A stretch of DNA of 64,000 nucleotides. Origin: Aequorivita xiaoshiensis (GTDB lineage: Bacteria > Bacteroidota > Bacteroidia > Flavobacteriales > Flavobacteriaceae). A program made the translations under genes and the position numbers. The stretch is taken from assembly GCF_022008395.1 (NCBI RefSeq), contig NZ_JAIRBB010000007.1, positions 62,001 to 126,000 of the forward strand. Reading direction: 5' to 3'. Numbering within the stretch: position 1 is the stretch's first letter; each line of letters opens with the position of its first letter. The notes beneath the pieces are model-generated. The model searched no databases, was not told where the DNA came from, and saw only the letters and a list, made by a program, of their open reading frames with translations. This document shows positions 8,785-16,062 of the stretch, in pieces.

Positions 8785-9894
8785 TTACTTCACAATCTCT
8801 ACAAGTTCAAGTTCGAAAATTAATTCAGAATCAGCAGGGATAACTCCTGGAACTCCTCTTTTTCCATATGCTAAATGAGAAGGAATAAAGAGTGTAGCTT
8901 TATCGCCAACTTTCATATTTAGTAATCCTTCGCGGAAACCTGGAATTAATTGCGCATTTTTACTGTAATCTGTTGGTACTGGTACGTATTGTCCAGCTGC
9001 TTTACGCATTTCATCGACCATCTCGTATTTTTCAGCCTGTGCCAAAATATTTGAATCGAATAATTTTCCGTTTGTTAAGAAACCAGCGTAGTTCATTAAA
9101 ATTTTATCACCTTCGTTAGGCTGTTCTCCTTCTGATTTTTCGTTGAAGTAAATTTTTAATCCTGATGGAAGAGAATCAGCTTTAGCTTTTAGGGCATTTA
9201 ATTCCTCTGCTTTGGCAGCTGCAATTTTATTAATGCGTTCTTCTTTCTCTTTTTTCTCTTTTTCTATTTTATTCATTTCTTCAGTAAAGTAAGGTACTTT
9301 CACCTTTCCTTTATTGATGATGTTTACTTTTTCAATAATTACTGGAGAAACCGGTTTATCACCAGGTTTTTCTGTTTCTACTACTCCAATTGTATCAACA
9401 ATATCTTGACCAACTACAATCTCACCAAAAATAGTGTGACGGCCGTCTAACCAAGGAGTTTCTTTTAAAGTAATAAAAAACTGACTTCCATTTGTCGCTG
9501 GACCTGAATTAGCCATTGCTAAAAGACCTTTTCTGTCAAATCGAATAGTGTCGGTAATTTCATCTGGAAATGCGTACCCAGGGCTTCCTGTACCATCACC
9601 TTTTGGATCTCCACCTTGAATCATAAAATCTTTTATAACTCTGTGGAAAGAAAGTCCATCGTAAAAGCGCTTTCCTTTGTAAATAGAATCTACCATTGCG
9701 TTAGTACCTTCGGCTAAGGCTACGAAGTTAGAAACAGTAAGCGGTGCAGTTTCATTTTTTAGTTTAGCAACAAAAGTTCCTTTATTAGTAATAAATTCAG
9801 CATATACACCATCTTCTTTTAATTCAGGATATTTTTCCTGACAAGACGCAAATGCGAGCGTAAGTGATAATAATAGAAATGATAATTTTCTCAT
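8785..9894 (-). CDS. Two-domain peptidyl-prolyl isomerase lipoprotein (cyclophilin + FKBP)
   Basis: Speeds cis-trans isomerisation of proline bonds in the periplasm. A lipoprotein signal ends in LAFASCQEK (Cys near residue 19). Residues 30-200 are a cyclophilin with FHRVIKDFMIQGGDP, NGSQFFITL and WLDGRHTIFG. A lysine/glutamate-rich, probably helical linker (about 205-240) leads to an FKBP domain ending in GKRGVPGVIPADSELIFEL. The fusion of both isomerase classes is known in Bacteroidota but unusual elsewhere. It is the last gene of a run nrnA-gldI-this gene, 6 bases after gldI, so folding of exported gliding or secretion proteins is a likely role (inference). Confidence 0.93.
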   Translation of the reverse strand: MRKLSFLLLSLTLAFASCQEKYPELKEDGVYAEFITNKGTFVAKLKNETAPLTVSNFVALAEGTNAMVDSIYKGKRFYDGLSFHRVIKDFMIQGGDPKGDGTGSPGYAFPDEITDTIRFDRKGLLAMANSGPATNGSQFFITLKETPWLDGRHTIFGEIVVGQDIVDTIGVVETEKPGDKPVSPVIIEKVNIINKGKVKVPYFTEEMNKIEKEKKEKEERINKIAAAKAEELNALKAKADSLPSGLKIYFNEKSEGEQPNEGDKILMNYAGFLTNGKLFDSNILAQAEKYEMVDEMRKAAGQYVPVPTDYSKNAQLIPGFREGLLNMKVGDKATLFIPSHLAYGKRGVPGVIPADSELIFELELVEIVK

Positions 9895-9900
9895 AAATAA

Positions 9901-10461
9901 TTAATTTTCGTTTGATTGTTCAATTGAGTGTAAAGTTACAGTGCTCTGCACAGGAATATTAGTACCGAGTTTTTTTTCGATCCCATAATAGCCATAGGCT
10001 TTATAGGAAGGAAATAGGAAAGTTACTGTTTCACCTTCCTTCATAAGTTTTATGCCATCACGAACACCAGAGATAAGTTCTTGATTGCTTTGGTCTACCT
10101 TGTATTGCTGTAAACCATTATCTTTTTCTGAAAGAATCATGGAGCCGTTTAGGTCTTTAATGTCGTAAGTGAATTTTACAATATCTCCTGGATCAGGCAT
10201 ATCTGAAGATGTAGTATCACGTTTATTGTAAAAATACCAAAATCCACTTTCCGACATAATGTAGTTGTGAGTTGAGTCTTTTGCGATTATTTTTTCGATA
10301 TAATCTTTTTCCTCTTCATAAAGTTTTTTATTTCTTTCTGCAGATTCTTTTATGAATGTACCAGACTGACTTTGTATAGGCTTTCTAGCTTCAGGGCTTT
10401 TACAAGAGGTGATTAAAGCCGAGAATAATAATATGTATATTAGCTTATTGAGCATTAGCAA
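9901..10461 (-). CDS. gldI: Gliding-motility lipoprotein GldI, FKBP-type isomerase
   Basis: A 186-residue lipoprotein; the signal ends in LITSCKSP (Cys near residue 20). The C-terminal half is an FKBP domain (GDIVKFTYDIKDLNG, GIKLMKEGETVTFLFPS, AYGYYG). The N-terminal helical part with NKKLYEEEKDYIEKII and SGFWYFYNKRD is characteristic of GldI, a periplasmic isomerase needed for gliding in Flavobacterium johnsoniae. It follows nrnA with a 17-base overlap and precedes a second isomerase. Presence supports a gliding or type IX secretion lifestyle, though the other gld genes are not in view. Confidence 0.88.
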   Translation of the reverse strand: MLMLNKLIYILLFSALITSCKSPEARKPIQSQSGTFIKESAERNKKLYEEEKDYIEKIIAKDSTHNYIMSESGFWYFYNKRDTTSSDMPDPGDIVKFTYDIKDLNGSMILSEKDNGLQQYKVDQSNQELISGVRDGIKLMKEGETVTFLFPSYKAYGYYGIEKKLGTNIPVQSTVTLHSIEQSNEN

Positions 10462-11470
10462 GTTCGTTTTTATAACGTGGCAAGATACTAATAAATTCGT
10501 TTATGGTTTTGTTAAGGTCTTGCGAACTTTTTCCTCCGGCAGCGTTAATATGTCCGCCACCACTGTAATGATTGCGAGCAAAATCATTTACCGAAAACGT
10601 TCCCTTACTTCTAAAAGAAATTTTCACAATACTCTCTTGTTTATTTTCAATGAATATTACAGCGAAAACAATACCTTTAACCGACAATGCATAATTTACA
10701 AACCCCTCGGTATCTCCTTTTCTAAAGTTATTTTCGTCTAATTCCCTTTGCGTAAGTGTGATGTAAGCTGTGTGTAATTCTGGAATTAAATGCAAGTTGT
10801 TTAAAGCAACGCCTAGCAATTTTATTCTTTCGGGGCTATTGTTATCGTAAACATTTTGATGGATGATAGCACTTTCTGCACCAGTTTCAATCAATTTTGC
10901 TGCAACCTTATGTGTAGTAGGGGAGGTAGAAGAAAAACGAAATGATCCCGTATCTGTCATTATCCCAGTATAAAGATTGGTAGCTATTTCTTTTGATAAC
11001 TTATCAATTCCAGCTAAGGCATCTATAAAATGGTATACCATTTCTGCAGTAGAGCTCATTTTAACATCGCTATATGTTGCAATAGCGTAATCTGATGGTT
11101 GTTGGTGATGGTCTATCATCACAAAGTTTGCAGAAGATGCTTCCAATACCCCCCTAAGTGGGTCGCCCACTCTACTTAAATCGTTAAAATCTAGAGTGAA
11201 AACTATATCGGCTTGATTTAACGTCTCATTGCTTTTTTCAATCTCCTTTTCATAAATCAAAATATCATCTGCTCCAGGCATCCATTTTAAGAAATCTGGA
11301 AAGTCATTAGGCATTAATACAGTTGTATTATGTCCTTCACCTTTCAAATAAAATGAAAGGCCTAAGCAAGAACCAAGCGCATCCCCATCAGGGTTTCTAT
11401 GACCGATAATTACTATGTTTTGAGGCGAATTAAGTAGGTTTTTAACTACTTCGGTGGTTTCTTTATTCAT
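10445..11470 (-). CDS. nrnA: DHH-family phosphoesterase NrnA (nanoRNase / pAp phosphatase)
   Basis: Degrades very short RNA oligomers and removes the 3' phosphate of pAp in NrnA-type enzymes. Motif GHRNPDGDALGS near residues 25-36 and the DHH motif in MIDHHQQPSDYA near 130 form the metal site; the C-terminal DHHA1 domain carries GGGHINAAGG. I start it at 11470 and not at the ATG at 11506: the extra 12 codons are not family-like, and a good promoter lies over them (11477-11506). Family length is about 340 residues, matching 341 here. It overlaps gldI by 17 bases. Confidence 0.9.
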   Translation of the reverse strand: MNKETTEVVKNLLNSPQNIVIIGHRNPDGDALGSCLGLSFYLKGEGHNTTVLMPNDFPDFLKWMPGADDILIYEKEIEKSNETLNQADIVFTLDFNDLSRVGDPLRGVLEASSANFVMIDHHQQPSDYAIATYSDVKMSSTAEMVYHFIDALAGIDKLSKEIATNLYTGIMTDTGSFRFSSTSPTTHKVAAKLIETGAESAIIHQNVYDNNSPERIKLLGVALNNLHLIPELHTAYITLTQRELDENNFRKGDTEGFVNYALSVKGIVFAVIFIENKQESIVKISFRSKGTFSVNDFARNHYSGGGHINAAGGKSSQDLNKTINEFISILPRYKNELANAQ

Positions 11471-11476
11471 AGGGCG

Positions 11477-11506
11477 CGAAGATACGACAAAGCCTTTTAA
11501 CCCCAA
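11477..11506 (-). promoter_or_regulatory. Promoter of the nrnA-gldI-PPIase run
   Basis: On the minus strand TTG (11506-11504), 19 bases, then TATCTTCG (11484-11477), close to the Bacteroidota consensus TTG-N19-TAnnTTTG. The -7 box ends 6 bases before the chosen ATG at 11470, implying a leader of almost no length. Confidence 0.65.
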
Positions 11507-11603
11507 AGAATCGAATATGGTTAATTATTGTAGGAAATACTGCTGAAGGGATGGAATTATATCTAATTATCTATACTTAGTGTTTAAACAAAAAGCATAG
11601 GTT

Positions 11604-11634
11604 TTGAATGTTGAAAATAAAATACCTATTTTTG
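11604..11634 (+). promoter_or_regulatory. Promoter of ndk
   Basis: TTG (11604-11606), a 20-base spacer and TATTTTTG (11627-11634), matching the Bacteroidota promoter form with one extra spacer base. The start codon of ndk follows 19 bases after the -7 box. Confidence 0.65.
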
Positions 11635-11653
11635 CCGAAATTTAAAAAACACA

Positions 11654-12073
11654 ATGAGAACAGACAGAACATTTACAATGTTAAAGCCAGATGCGGTTGA
11701 AAAAGGACACATAGGCGCAATTCTTGAAAAAATTAACGCTTCAGGTTTTAGAATCGTAGCGATGAAACTTACGCATATGACTACAAACGATGCTAAAGCA
11801 TTTTATGCAGTACATAGTGAGCGTCCATTTTATGGCGAATTAGTAGAATATATGACACGCGGTCCAATCGTTGCTGCAATTCTTGAAAAAGAGAATGCAG
11901 TTGAAGATTTCCGTACATTAATTGGTGCTACCAATCCAGCAGATGCTGCTGAGGGTACTATCCGTAAAATGTATGCAGCTTCAATTGGCGAAAACGCAGT
12001 TCACGGAAGTGATAGCGATGAAAACGCTGCAATTGAAAGTGCTTTCCATTTTTCAGGTCGTGAAATGTTTTAA
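11654..12073 (+). CDS. ndk: Nucleoside diphosphate kinase
   Basis: Transfers the terminal phosphate from ATP to nucleoside diphosphates through a phosphohistidine. The 139-residue length is exact for the family. [13 protein letters not shown] opens the fold, [14 protein letters not shown] carries nucleotide contacts, and NAVHGSDS near residue 115 holds the active-site His. It is a single-gene unit with its own promoter and a strong terminator at 12097-12125. Confidence 0.97.
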   Translation: MRTDRTFTMLKPDAVEKGHIGAILEKINASGFRIVAMKLTHMTTNDAKAFYAVHSERPFYGELVEYMTRGPIVAAILEKENAVEDFRTLIGATNPADAAEGTIRKMYAASIGENAVHGSDSDENAAIESAFHFSGREMF

Positions 12074-12096
12074 GCATTTACAAAATAATTTAATTG

Positions 12097-12125
12097 AAAA
12101 CGCCTTCCAATTTGGAAGGCGTTTT
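12097..12125. terminator. Terminator of ndk
   Basis: A perfect inverted repeat of 14 bases per arm (AAAACGCCTTCCAA and complement) with one central base, followed by a T-rich stretch. It lies between convergent genes and has an A run on the left side, so it may also end the minus-strand DUF721 gene. Confidence 0.88.
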
Positions 12126-12148
12126 TGTTTTTACATTATTATTTTGCG

Positions 12149-12445
12149 TTATCGTAAAATCAACTTTTTTATTAATTCTCTTCCTAGCTCTTCATTGAGT
12201 AGTTTAACTATTTTTTCTTTTCCGTAACTGAGCTCTTCACGTAAAACTGAAGAAGTAAGCTGCACGTATAACGTCTCACGATCCAATTTTACATCGGATG
12301 TGTATTTTACAATCGCGTGACCCATTACGGTTACCCAAGCTTCTTTAGCGTTTACCTTGTCCAAGCCTTTGTCAAGCTTGTTTTTACCGATAAACTCTTT
12401 TAAAGCATCTCCAAGTGATATATTTTCTGCGTATCGTTTAGCCAT
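12149..12445 (-). CDS. DUF721 (DciA-like) protein
   Basis: A 98-residue DUF721 protein. This family includes DciA, the ancestral loader or operator of the replicative helicase DnaB in bacteria without DnaC or DnaI. Residues 35-95 show the expected KH-like core (AWVTVMGHAIVKYTSDVKL, LYVQLTSSVLREELSY). It lies two genes downstream of recF on the same strand; recF next to a DUF721 gene is a repeated arrangement in several phyla. The DciA role here is inferred from the family and position. Confidence 0.75.
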   Translation of the reverse strand: MAKRYAENISLGDALKEFIGKNKLDKGLDKVNAKEAWVTVMGHAIVKYTSDVKLDRETLYVQLTSSVLREELSYGKEKIVKLLNEELGRELIKKLILR

Positions 12446-12503
12446 TTTTTAATTTTAGAAATGTAAATTTTAAGGTGAATTATATACTATTCTACATCTA
12501 TAT

Positions 12504-12926
12504 TCAATCAACAATGTCAAATTTTCTAAACCTATTGTACGTGTAAGTTTTATTATCTCTGTTTTTTAAAACTAAGGTGCTATCTTTTGCTTCAACTACA
12601 GTTTCTTTCCACTCGTCAAATGAAGTTTTGTAGTGCATGATTAATTGGTTTTCTTCAATATTTAAGGTGAAGTCCTCTGTTACACCATTTGTGTTAAAGG
12701 TGCCATCAAATTTTGGTGAAACCTTTGTGCGAGTTCCGCTATCGCCATTTATCTCAATATAGTCTATTATAGTGTTTACACCAAAGTTTTTAACTTCTCC
12801 GTCTGGCATTTCTACGGTGTTTATTTCCCAATAACCACTAAGATGTTGCTTTTGTTCCTCTGGATTAGGTTTTGCACAAGAAAATAAAACGGTAGTAAGT
12901 ATTAATAGTATTATTCTAAAATTCAT
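12504..12926 (-). CDS. Small lipocalin-like lipoprotein
   Basis: A 140-residue exported lipoprotein. The signal ends in TVLFSCAKP (Cys near residue 17). The rest reads as a beta-rich lipocalin-like fold: LSGYWEINTVEM near 29-40 is a typical first strand with conserved Gly-x-Trp, and later strands have alternating hydrophobic residues. Ligand and function are unknown. It sits 12 bases after recF and before the DUF721 gene; a link to replication is not obvious. Confidence 0.65.
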   Translation of the reverse strand: MNFRIILLILTTVLFSCAKPNPEEQKQHLSGYWEINTVEMPDGEVKNFGVNTIIDYIEINGDSGTRTKVSPKFDGTFNTNGVTEDFTLNIEENQLIMHYKTSFDEWKETVVEAKDSTLVLKNRDNKTYTYNRFRKFDIVD

Positions 12927-12938
12927 CTTTTCTTTAGT

Positions 12939-14018
12939 TTATAGCTGAAACATTTTATACGTTTGATGTACTTTTTTGATTACTTCTTCGGTACGTTCGG
13001 CGTGAGTATCACTTATGAATAGCTGCCCGAAGTTTTCCTTGTCAACTAAAGTAATTAAATGTTCTACTCGAGTTTCATCGAGTTTGTCAAAAATATCATC
13101 TAAAAGTAAAATAGGGTTAGTTTTAGTGTGATTTTTTATAAAATCGAATTGCGCTAGCTTTAAGGCTATAAGATATGATTTTTGTTGCCCTTGTGAGCCA
13201 AACTTTTTGATAGGATGTCCGTCAATTTCAAAAATTAAATCGTCCTTATGAATTCCAAAGTTGGTGTACTGCGAAATTTTATCCTTTACAATATTTGTTT
13301 CAAGAAGGGTTAGTAAATCGTTTTCTTGTAATTGGCTTTGATAAAGTAAGTTTATGGATTCGTCGCCACTGCTAATCGACTTGTATCTATTTTGAAATAT
13401 TGGAAAAAATTCTTCTAGGAATGCGTTTCTTTTTCCGAAGATAGATGTTCCGTAATTGTGAAGTTGTTCATTGTAAATGTCAATTGTATCTTGATTAAAG
13501 GTGTTGTTTGCTGCAAAATACTTTAATAGGGAATTTCGTTGTGATAATACCTTATTGTATTTGAGAAGAGTTTGTAAGTAATTTGAATCTCTTTGCGAAA
13601 TAACACCATCGATAAACTTTCTACGTGTATCGCTTCCTTCAATAATTAAATCTCTATCGGCGGGTGAGATGATCACTAGAGGTAAAAATCCAATGTGCTC
13701 ACTTAATTTCTCATATGCCTTTCCATTTCTTTTTATTATTTTTTTTTGGCCTTTTTTGGCGCTTACAACAATTTTTTCCTGACTATCTTTTCTATCGTAA
13801 AACCCTTCAACTACAAAAAACTCTTCTCCGTGTTTTATATTTTGAATTGTAATAGGATTGAAATAACTTTTTCCAAAGGATAAGTGATAGATAGCATCTA
13901 GAACGTTAGTTTTTCCTACACCATTATTCCCTACGAAGCAATTGATTTTGGGATCAAATTCGAAGGATTTGGCTTCAAAATTTTTATAATTAAGTAAGGA
14001 TAGCTTTTGTAAATTCAT
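12939..14018 (-). CDS. recF: DNA replication and repair protein RecF
   Basis: SMC-like ATPase that binds gapped DNA and helps load RecA with RecO and RecR. Walker A is GNNGVGKT at residues 30-37; the ABC signature [10 protein letters not shown] lies near 265 and Walker [14 protein letters not shown] near 305. The 359-residue length is normal. It heads a minus-strand run with a lipoprotein and the DUF721 gene. The upstream 289 bases to the divergent TPR gene should hold its promoter, but I see no clear TTG-N19-TAnnTTTG on that strand. Confidence 0.95.
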   Translation of the reverse strand: MNLQKLSLLNYKNFEAKSFEFDPKINCFVGNNGVGKTNVLDAIYHLSFGKSYFNPITIQNIKHGEEFFVVEGFYDRKDSQEKIVVSAKKGQKKIIKRNGKAYEKLSEHIGFLPLVIISPADRDLIIEGSDTRRKFIDGVISQRDSNYLQTLLKYNKVLSQRNSLLKYFAANNTFNQDTIDIYNEQLHNYGTSIFGKRNAFLEEFFPIFQNRYKSISSGDESINLLYQSQLQENDLLTLLETNIVKDKISQYTNFGIHKDDLIFEIDGHPIKKFGSQGQQKSYLIALKLAQFDFIKNHTKTNPILLLDDIFDKLDETRVEHLITLVDKENFGQLFISDTHAERTEEVIKKVHQTYKMFQL

Positions 14019-14257
14019 ATAAAAAATTGACTTAGGACATTTAAACCCACCCGATGATACTAGTGCCTTTAAGAACTATTTTAGAGGTTGTTTTCAATAA
14101 GGATGTAAAAATACAAGGTTTAACGTGATTTTGTCTAAAGACTTGCGTTCTTTTGTTTAAAATCTATTTTAAAAAGTTTATTATTGCACGTAAATGGTGC
14201 TTTGAGGTTTATTAACAGTAGGATTGAATATTAATAAAAAATAAGAAATATTAATCC

Positions 14258-14287
14258 TTTTAAATTCCATTAAAAATTTTATTTTTG
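14258..14287 (+). promoter_or_regulatory. Probable promoter of the TPR-ribH run
   Basis: TATTTTTG (14280-14287) is a full -7 box 20 bases before the ATG at 14308. Nineteen bases upstream is TTT (14258-14260) instead of TTG, so the -33 part is imperfect. Confidence 0.5.
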
Positions 14288-14307
14288 CGCCACTATAATC
14301 AATAACT

Positions 14308-15072
14308 ATGGCAACGTACAAAAAACGCGGAGGCAAACCTAGAACTAAGGTTGAAAAAGAAGAACAATTAGAAGACGGCAGCACAACTGCAGAAGTATTT
14401 AATACCCTTGACGAAGGCGCATCTAAAACGGAGGCGTGGATTGAAAAAAATCAGAAAGGTATTTTAGGTTTCATTATAGTAGTAGCTGTTTGTGTTTTAG
14501 GATATTTTGCTTACGACCAGTATGTAAAAGCTCCTAAAGAGGCAGAAGCAATGAACGAGTTGTTTCAAGCACAAAACTATTGGGAACAAGCTTTAACGGC
14601 TCCAGCTAAAGACTCTTTATACAATTTGTCACTTCAAGGAGGTGAGGGTAAATATGGTTTTATTGATATAATCGAAAACTATAGTGGAACAAAGGCGGCA
14701 AACCTTGCACACTATTACGCGGGTATGGCTTACCTTAACACTAATAAATATCAAGAAGCAATTGCTCAGTTAGATAAATTTAGCAGCAAGGATGATGTCC
14801 TAGCTCCTCTAGCTAAAGGTGCAATTGGTGATGCGTTCGCTCAACTAAATCAGAATGAAGACGCTTTGAAATATTATGAAGAAGCTGCAAAAATGCGCTC
14901 TAATGAATTTACTACGCCACGTTTCCTGCTAAAAGCTGGAATTGTAGCGATAGCTTTAAATCAGAATGACAAAGCATTAAAGCACTTCAAACAAATAGCG
15001 GATGAATATCCGAATTCAACTGAAGCTGCAAAAGCCGAAATTTATACCGGTCGTGCAGAAGCAATGAAATAA
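14308..15072 (+). CDS. Tetratricopeptide repeat membrane protein, YfgM-like
   Basis: A 254-residue protein with a lysine-rich cytoplasmic start (MATYKKRGGKPRTKVEK), one membrane helix near residues 50-70 (GILGFIIVVAVCVLGYFAY), and an outer domain of TPR-type helical repeats. Visible repeats centre on HYYAGMAYLNTNKYQEAIAQL, AIGDAFAQLNQNEDALKYY and LNQNDKALKHFKQIADEYP. The layout resembles E. coli YfgM, a partner of the secretion translocon; that equivalence is only structural. It is 3 bases upstream of ribH and so co-transcribed. Confidence 0.85.
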   Translation: MATYKKRGGKPRTKVEKEEQLEDGSTTAEVFNTLDEGASKTEAWIEKNQKGILGFIIVVAVCVLGYFAYDQYVKAPKEAEAMNELFQAQNYWEQALTAPAKDSLYNLSLQGGEGKYGFIDIIENYSGTKAANLAHYYAGMAYLNTNKYQEAIAQLDKFSSKDDVLAPLAKGAIGDAFAQLNQNEDALKYYEEAAKMRSNEFTTPRFLLKAGIVAIALNQNDKALKHFKQIADEYPNSTEAAKAEIYTGRAEAMK

Positions 15073-15075
15073 AGA

Positions 15076-15573
15076 ATGGCAACAGAAAATACAAATTTAT
15101 CGGCTTACGATAAAACAACAATCCCAAATGCGAAGGACTTTCGATTTGGGATTGTTGTTTCAGAATGGAATCACGAAATAACAGAGGGAATGTTTCAAGG
15201 CGCTTTCGATGCTTTGAAAGATTGTGGTGCTATTAACGAAAATATAGTTCGTTGGAATGTTCCTGGGAGCTTTGAGTTAATTTACGGATGTAAACGTATG
15301 ACTCAGAGTTATGATATGCTTGATGCGGTAATTGCCATAGGTAGTGTGATTCAAGGAGAAACTAAACATTTTGATTACGTTTGTGAAGGCGTAGCACAAG
15401 GAATTAAAGATTTAAATGTTCAAGGGAATATCCCGGTTATTTTTTGTGTTCTTACAGATAATACTATGCAACAAGCTATAGATCGTAGTGGCGGAAAGCA
15501 CGGGAACAAAGGAACCGAAGCAGCTATTGCAGCGATCAAAATGGCGCAACTTCGCAAAGATTCTAAATTTTAA
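15076..15573 (+). CDS. ribH: 6,7-dimethyl-8-ribityllumazine synthase
   Basis: Penultimate step of riboflavin synthesis: condenses the ribityl-amino-pyrimidine with dihydroxybutanone phosphate. The 165-residue protein contains the substrate loops FGIVVSEWNHEIT near residue 24, WNVPGSFELIYGCKRM, and VIQGETKHFDYVC with the catalytic His near 97. An N-terminal extension of about 20 residues precedes the core. No other riboflavin gene is nearby, so its link is to the TPR gene 3 bases upstream. Confidence 0.96.
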   Translation: MATENTNLSAYDKTTIPNAKDFRFGIVVSEWNHEITEGMFQGAFDALKDCGAINENIVRWNVPGSFELIYGCKRMTQSYDMLDAVIAIGSVIQGETKHFDYVCEGVAQGIKDLNVQGNIPVIFCVLTDNTMQQAIDRSGGKHGNKGTEAAIAAIKMAQLRKDSKF

Positions 15574-15638
15574 TATTTAGTATTTATACTTCAAATTCGC
15601 TCGGTACCCGAAATTTAAGACTCAAATCCAAATTTTTT

Positions 15639-15662
15639 CACTCTGAGCATAATCGAAGGGTG
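15639..15662. repeat. Short imperfect palindrome of the CTGAGC...TCGAAGG type
   Basis: CACTCTGAGCATAATCGAAGGGTG can pair CACTCT with AGGGTG around a 12-base loop. It resembles a dispersed intergenic repeat with a CTGAGC-TTGTCGAAGG core that I know from many bacterial genomes. Only this one copy is seen here, in the gap after ribH. Confidence 0.4.
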
Positions 15663-15771
15663 CGAATTACTACGCACTGCCAATGAGCAAGTAATACACA
15701 ATTGGTACAGTAATTGTTCAAAAAACATTTAAATTCAGAATTGAATTGAGTAACTTTGAGGCACAACAATT

Positions 15772-16056
15772 ATGGGACTAATAGGTAGAAGAAAAAATAA
15801 GAAGTATAACTATAAACCACGTCATTTTGAATATGACGGAGAAGGTAGCCCTTTTTCTATAGGTCATAAATTTGACCAATACAGGACTACTGTTGGTGAA
15901 AACACAGGGATAAAAGCTAAATTTAGAACTGCTTGGGTAGATTTAAGACAGTCTTCAGATAGAAAAACCAATTTAAGACTTTTAGCTATAATTGCAATTC
16001 TTGTGCTTATTTTCCTATTTATTATTGATTTCGATTTATCCATTTTCTACGCATAG
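15772..16056 (+). CDS. Small one-helix membrane protein, function unknown
   Basis: A 94-residue protein, basic and polar for about 70 residues (MGLIGRRKNKKYNYKPRHFEYDG), then one C-terminal membrane helix (LLAIIAILVLIFLFIIDFDLSIF). Homologues in flavobacteria often carry the label riboflavin synthase subunit beta, which seems to come only from closeness to ribH; nothing in the sequence supports an enzyme. A -7-like box TAACTTTG lies at 15751-15758. It is 6 bases before mutL and may share its message. Confidence 0.75.
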   Translation: MGLIGRRKNKKYNYKPRHFEYDGEGSPFSIGHKFDQYRTTVGENTGIKAKFRTAWVDLRQSSDRKTNLRLLAIIAILVLIFLFIIDFDLSIFYA

Positions 16057-16062
16057 ATTTCA

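Noticed and set aside
15772-16056. Label riboflavin synthase subunit beta for the small membrane protein
   Set aside because: No lumazine-synthase or riboflavin-synthase motif; ribH itself is the complete gene upstream. The label seems inherited from position only.
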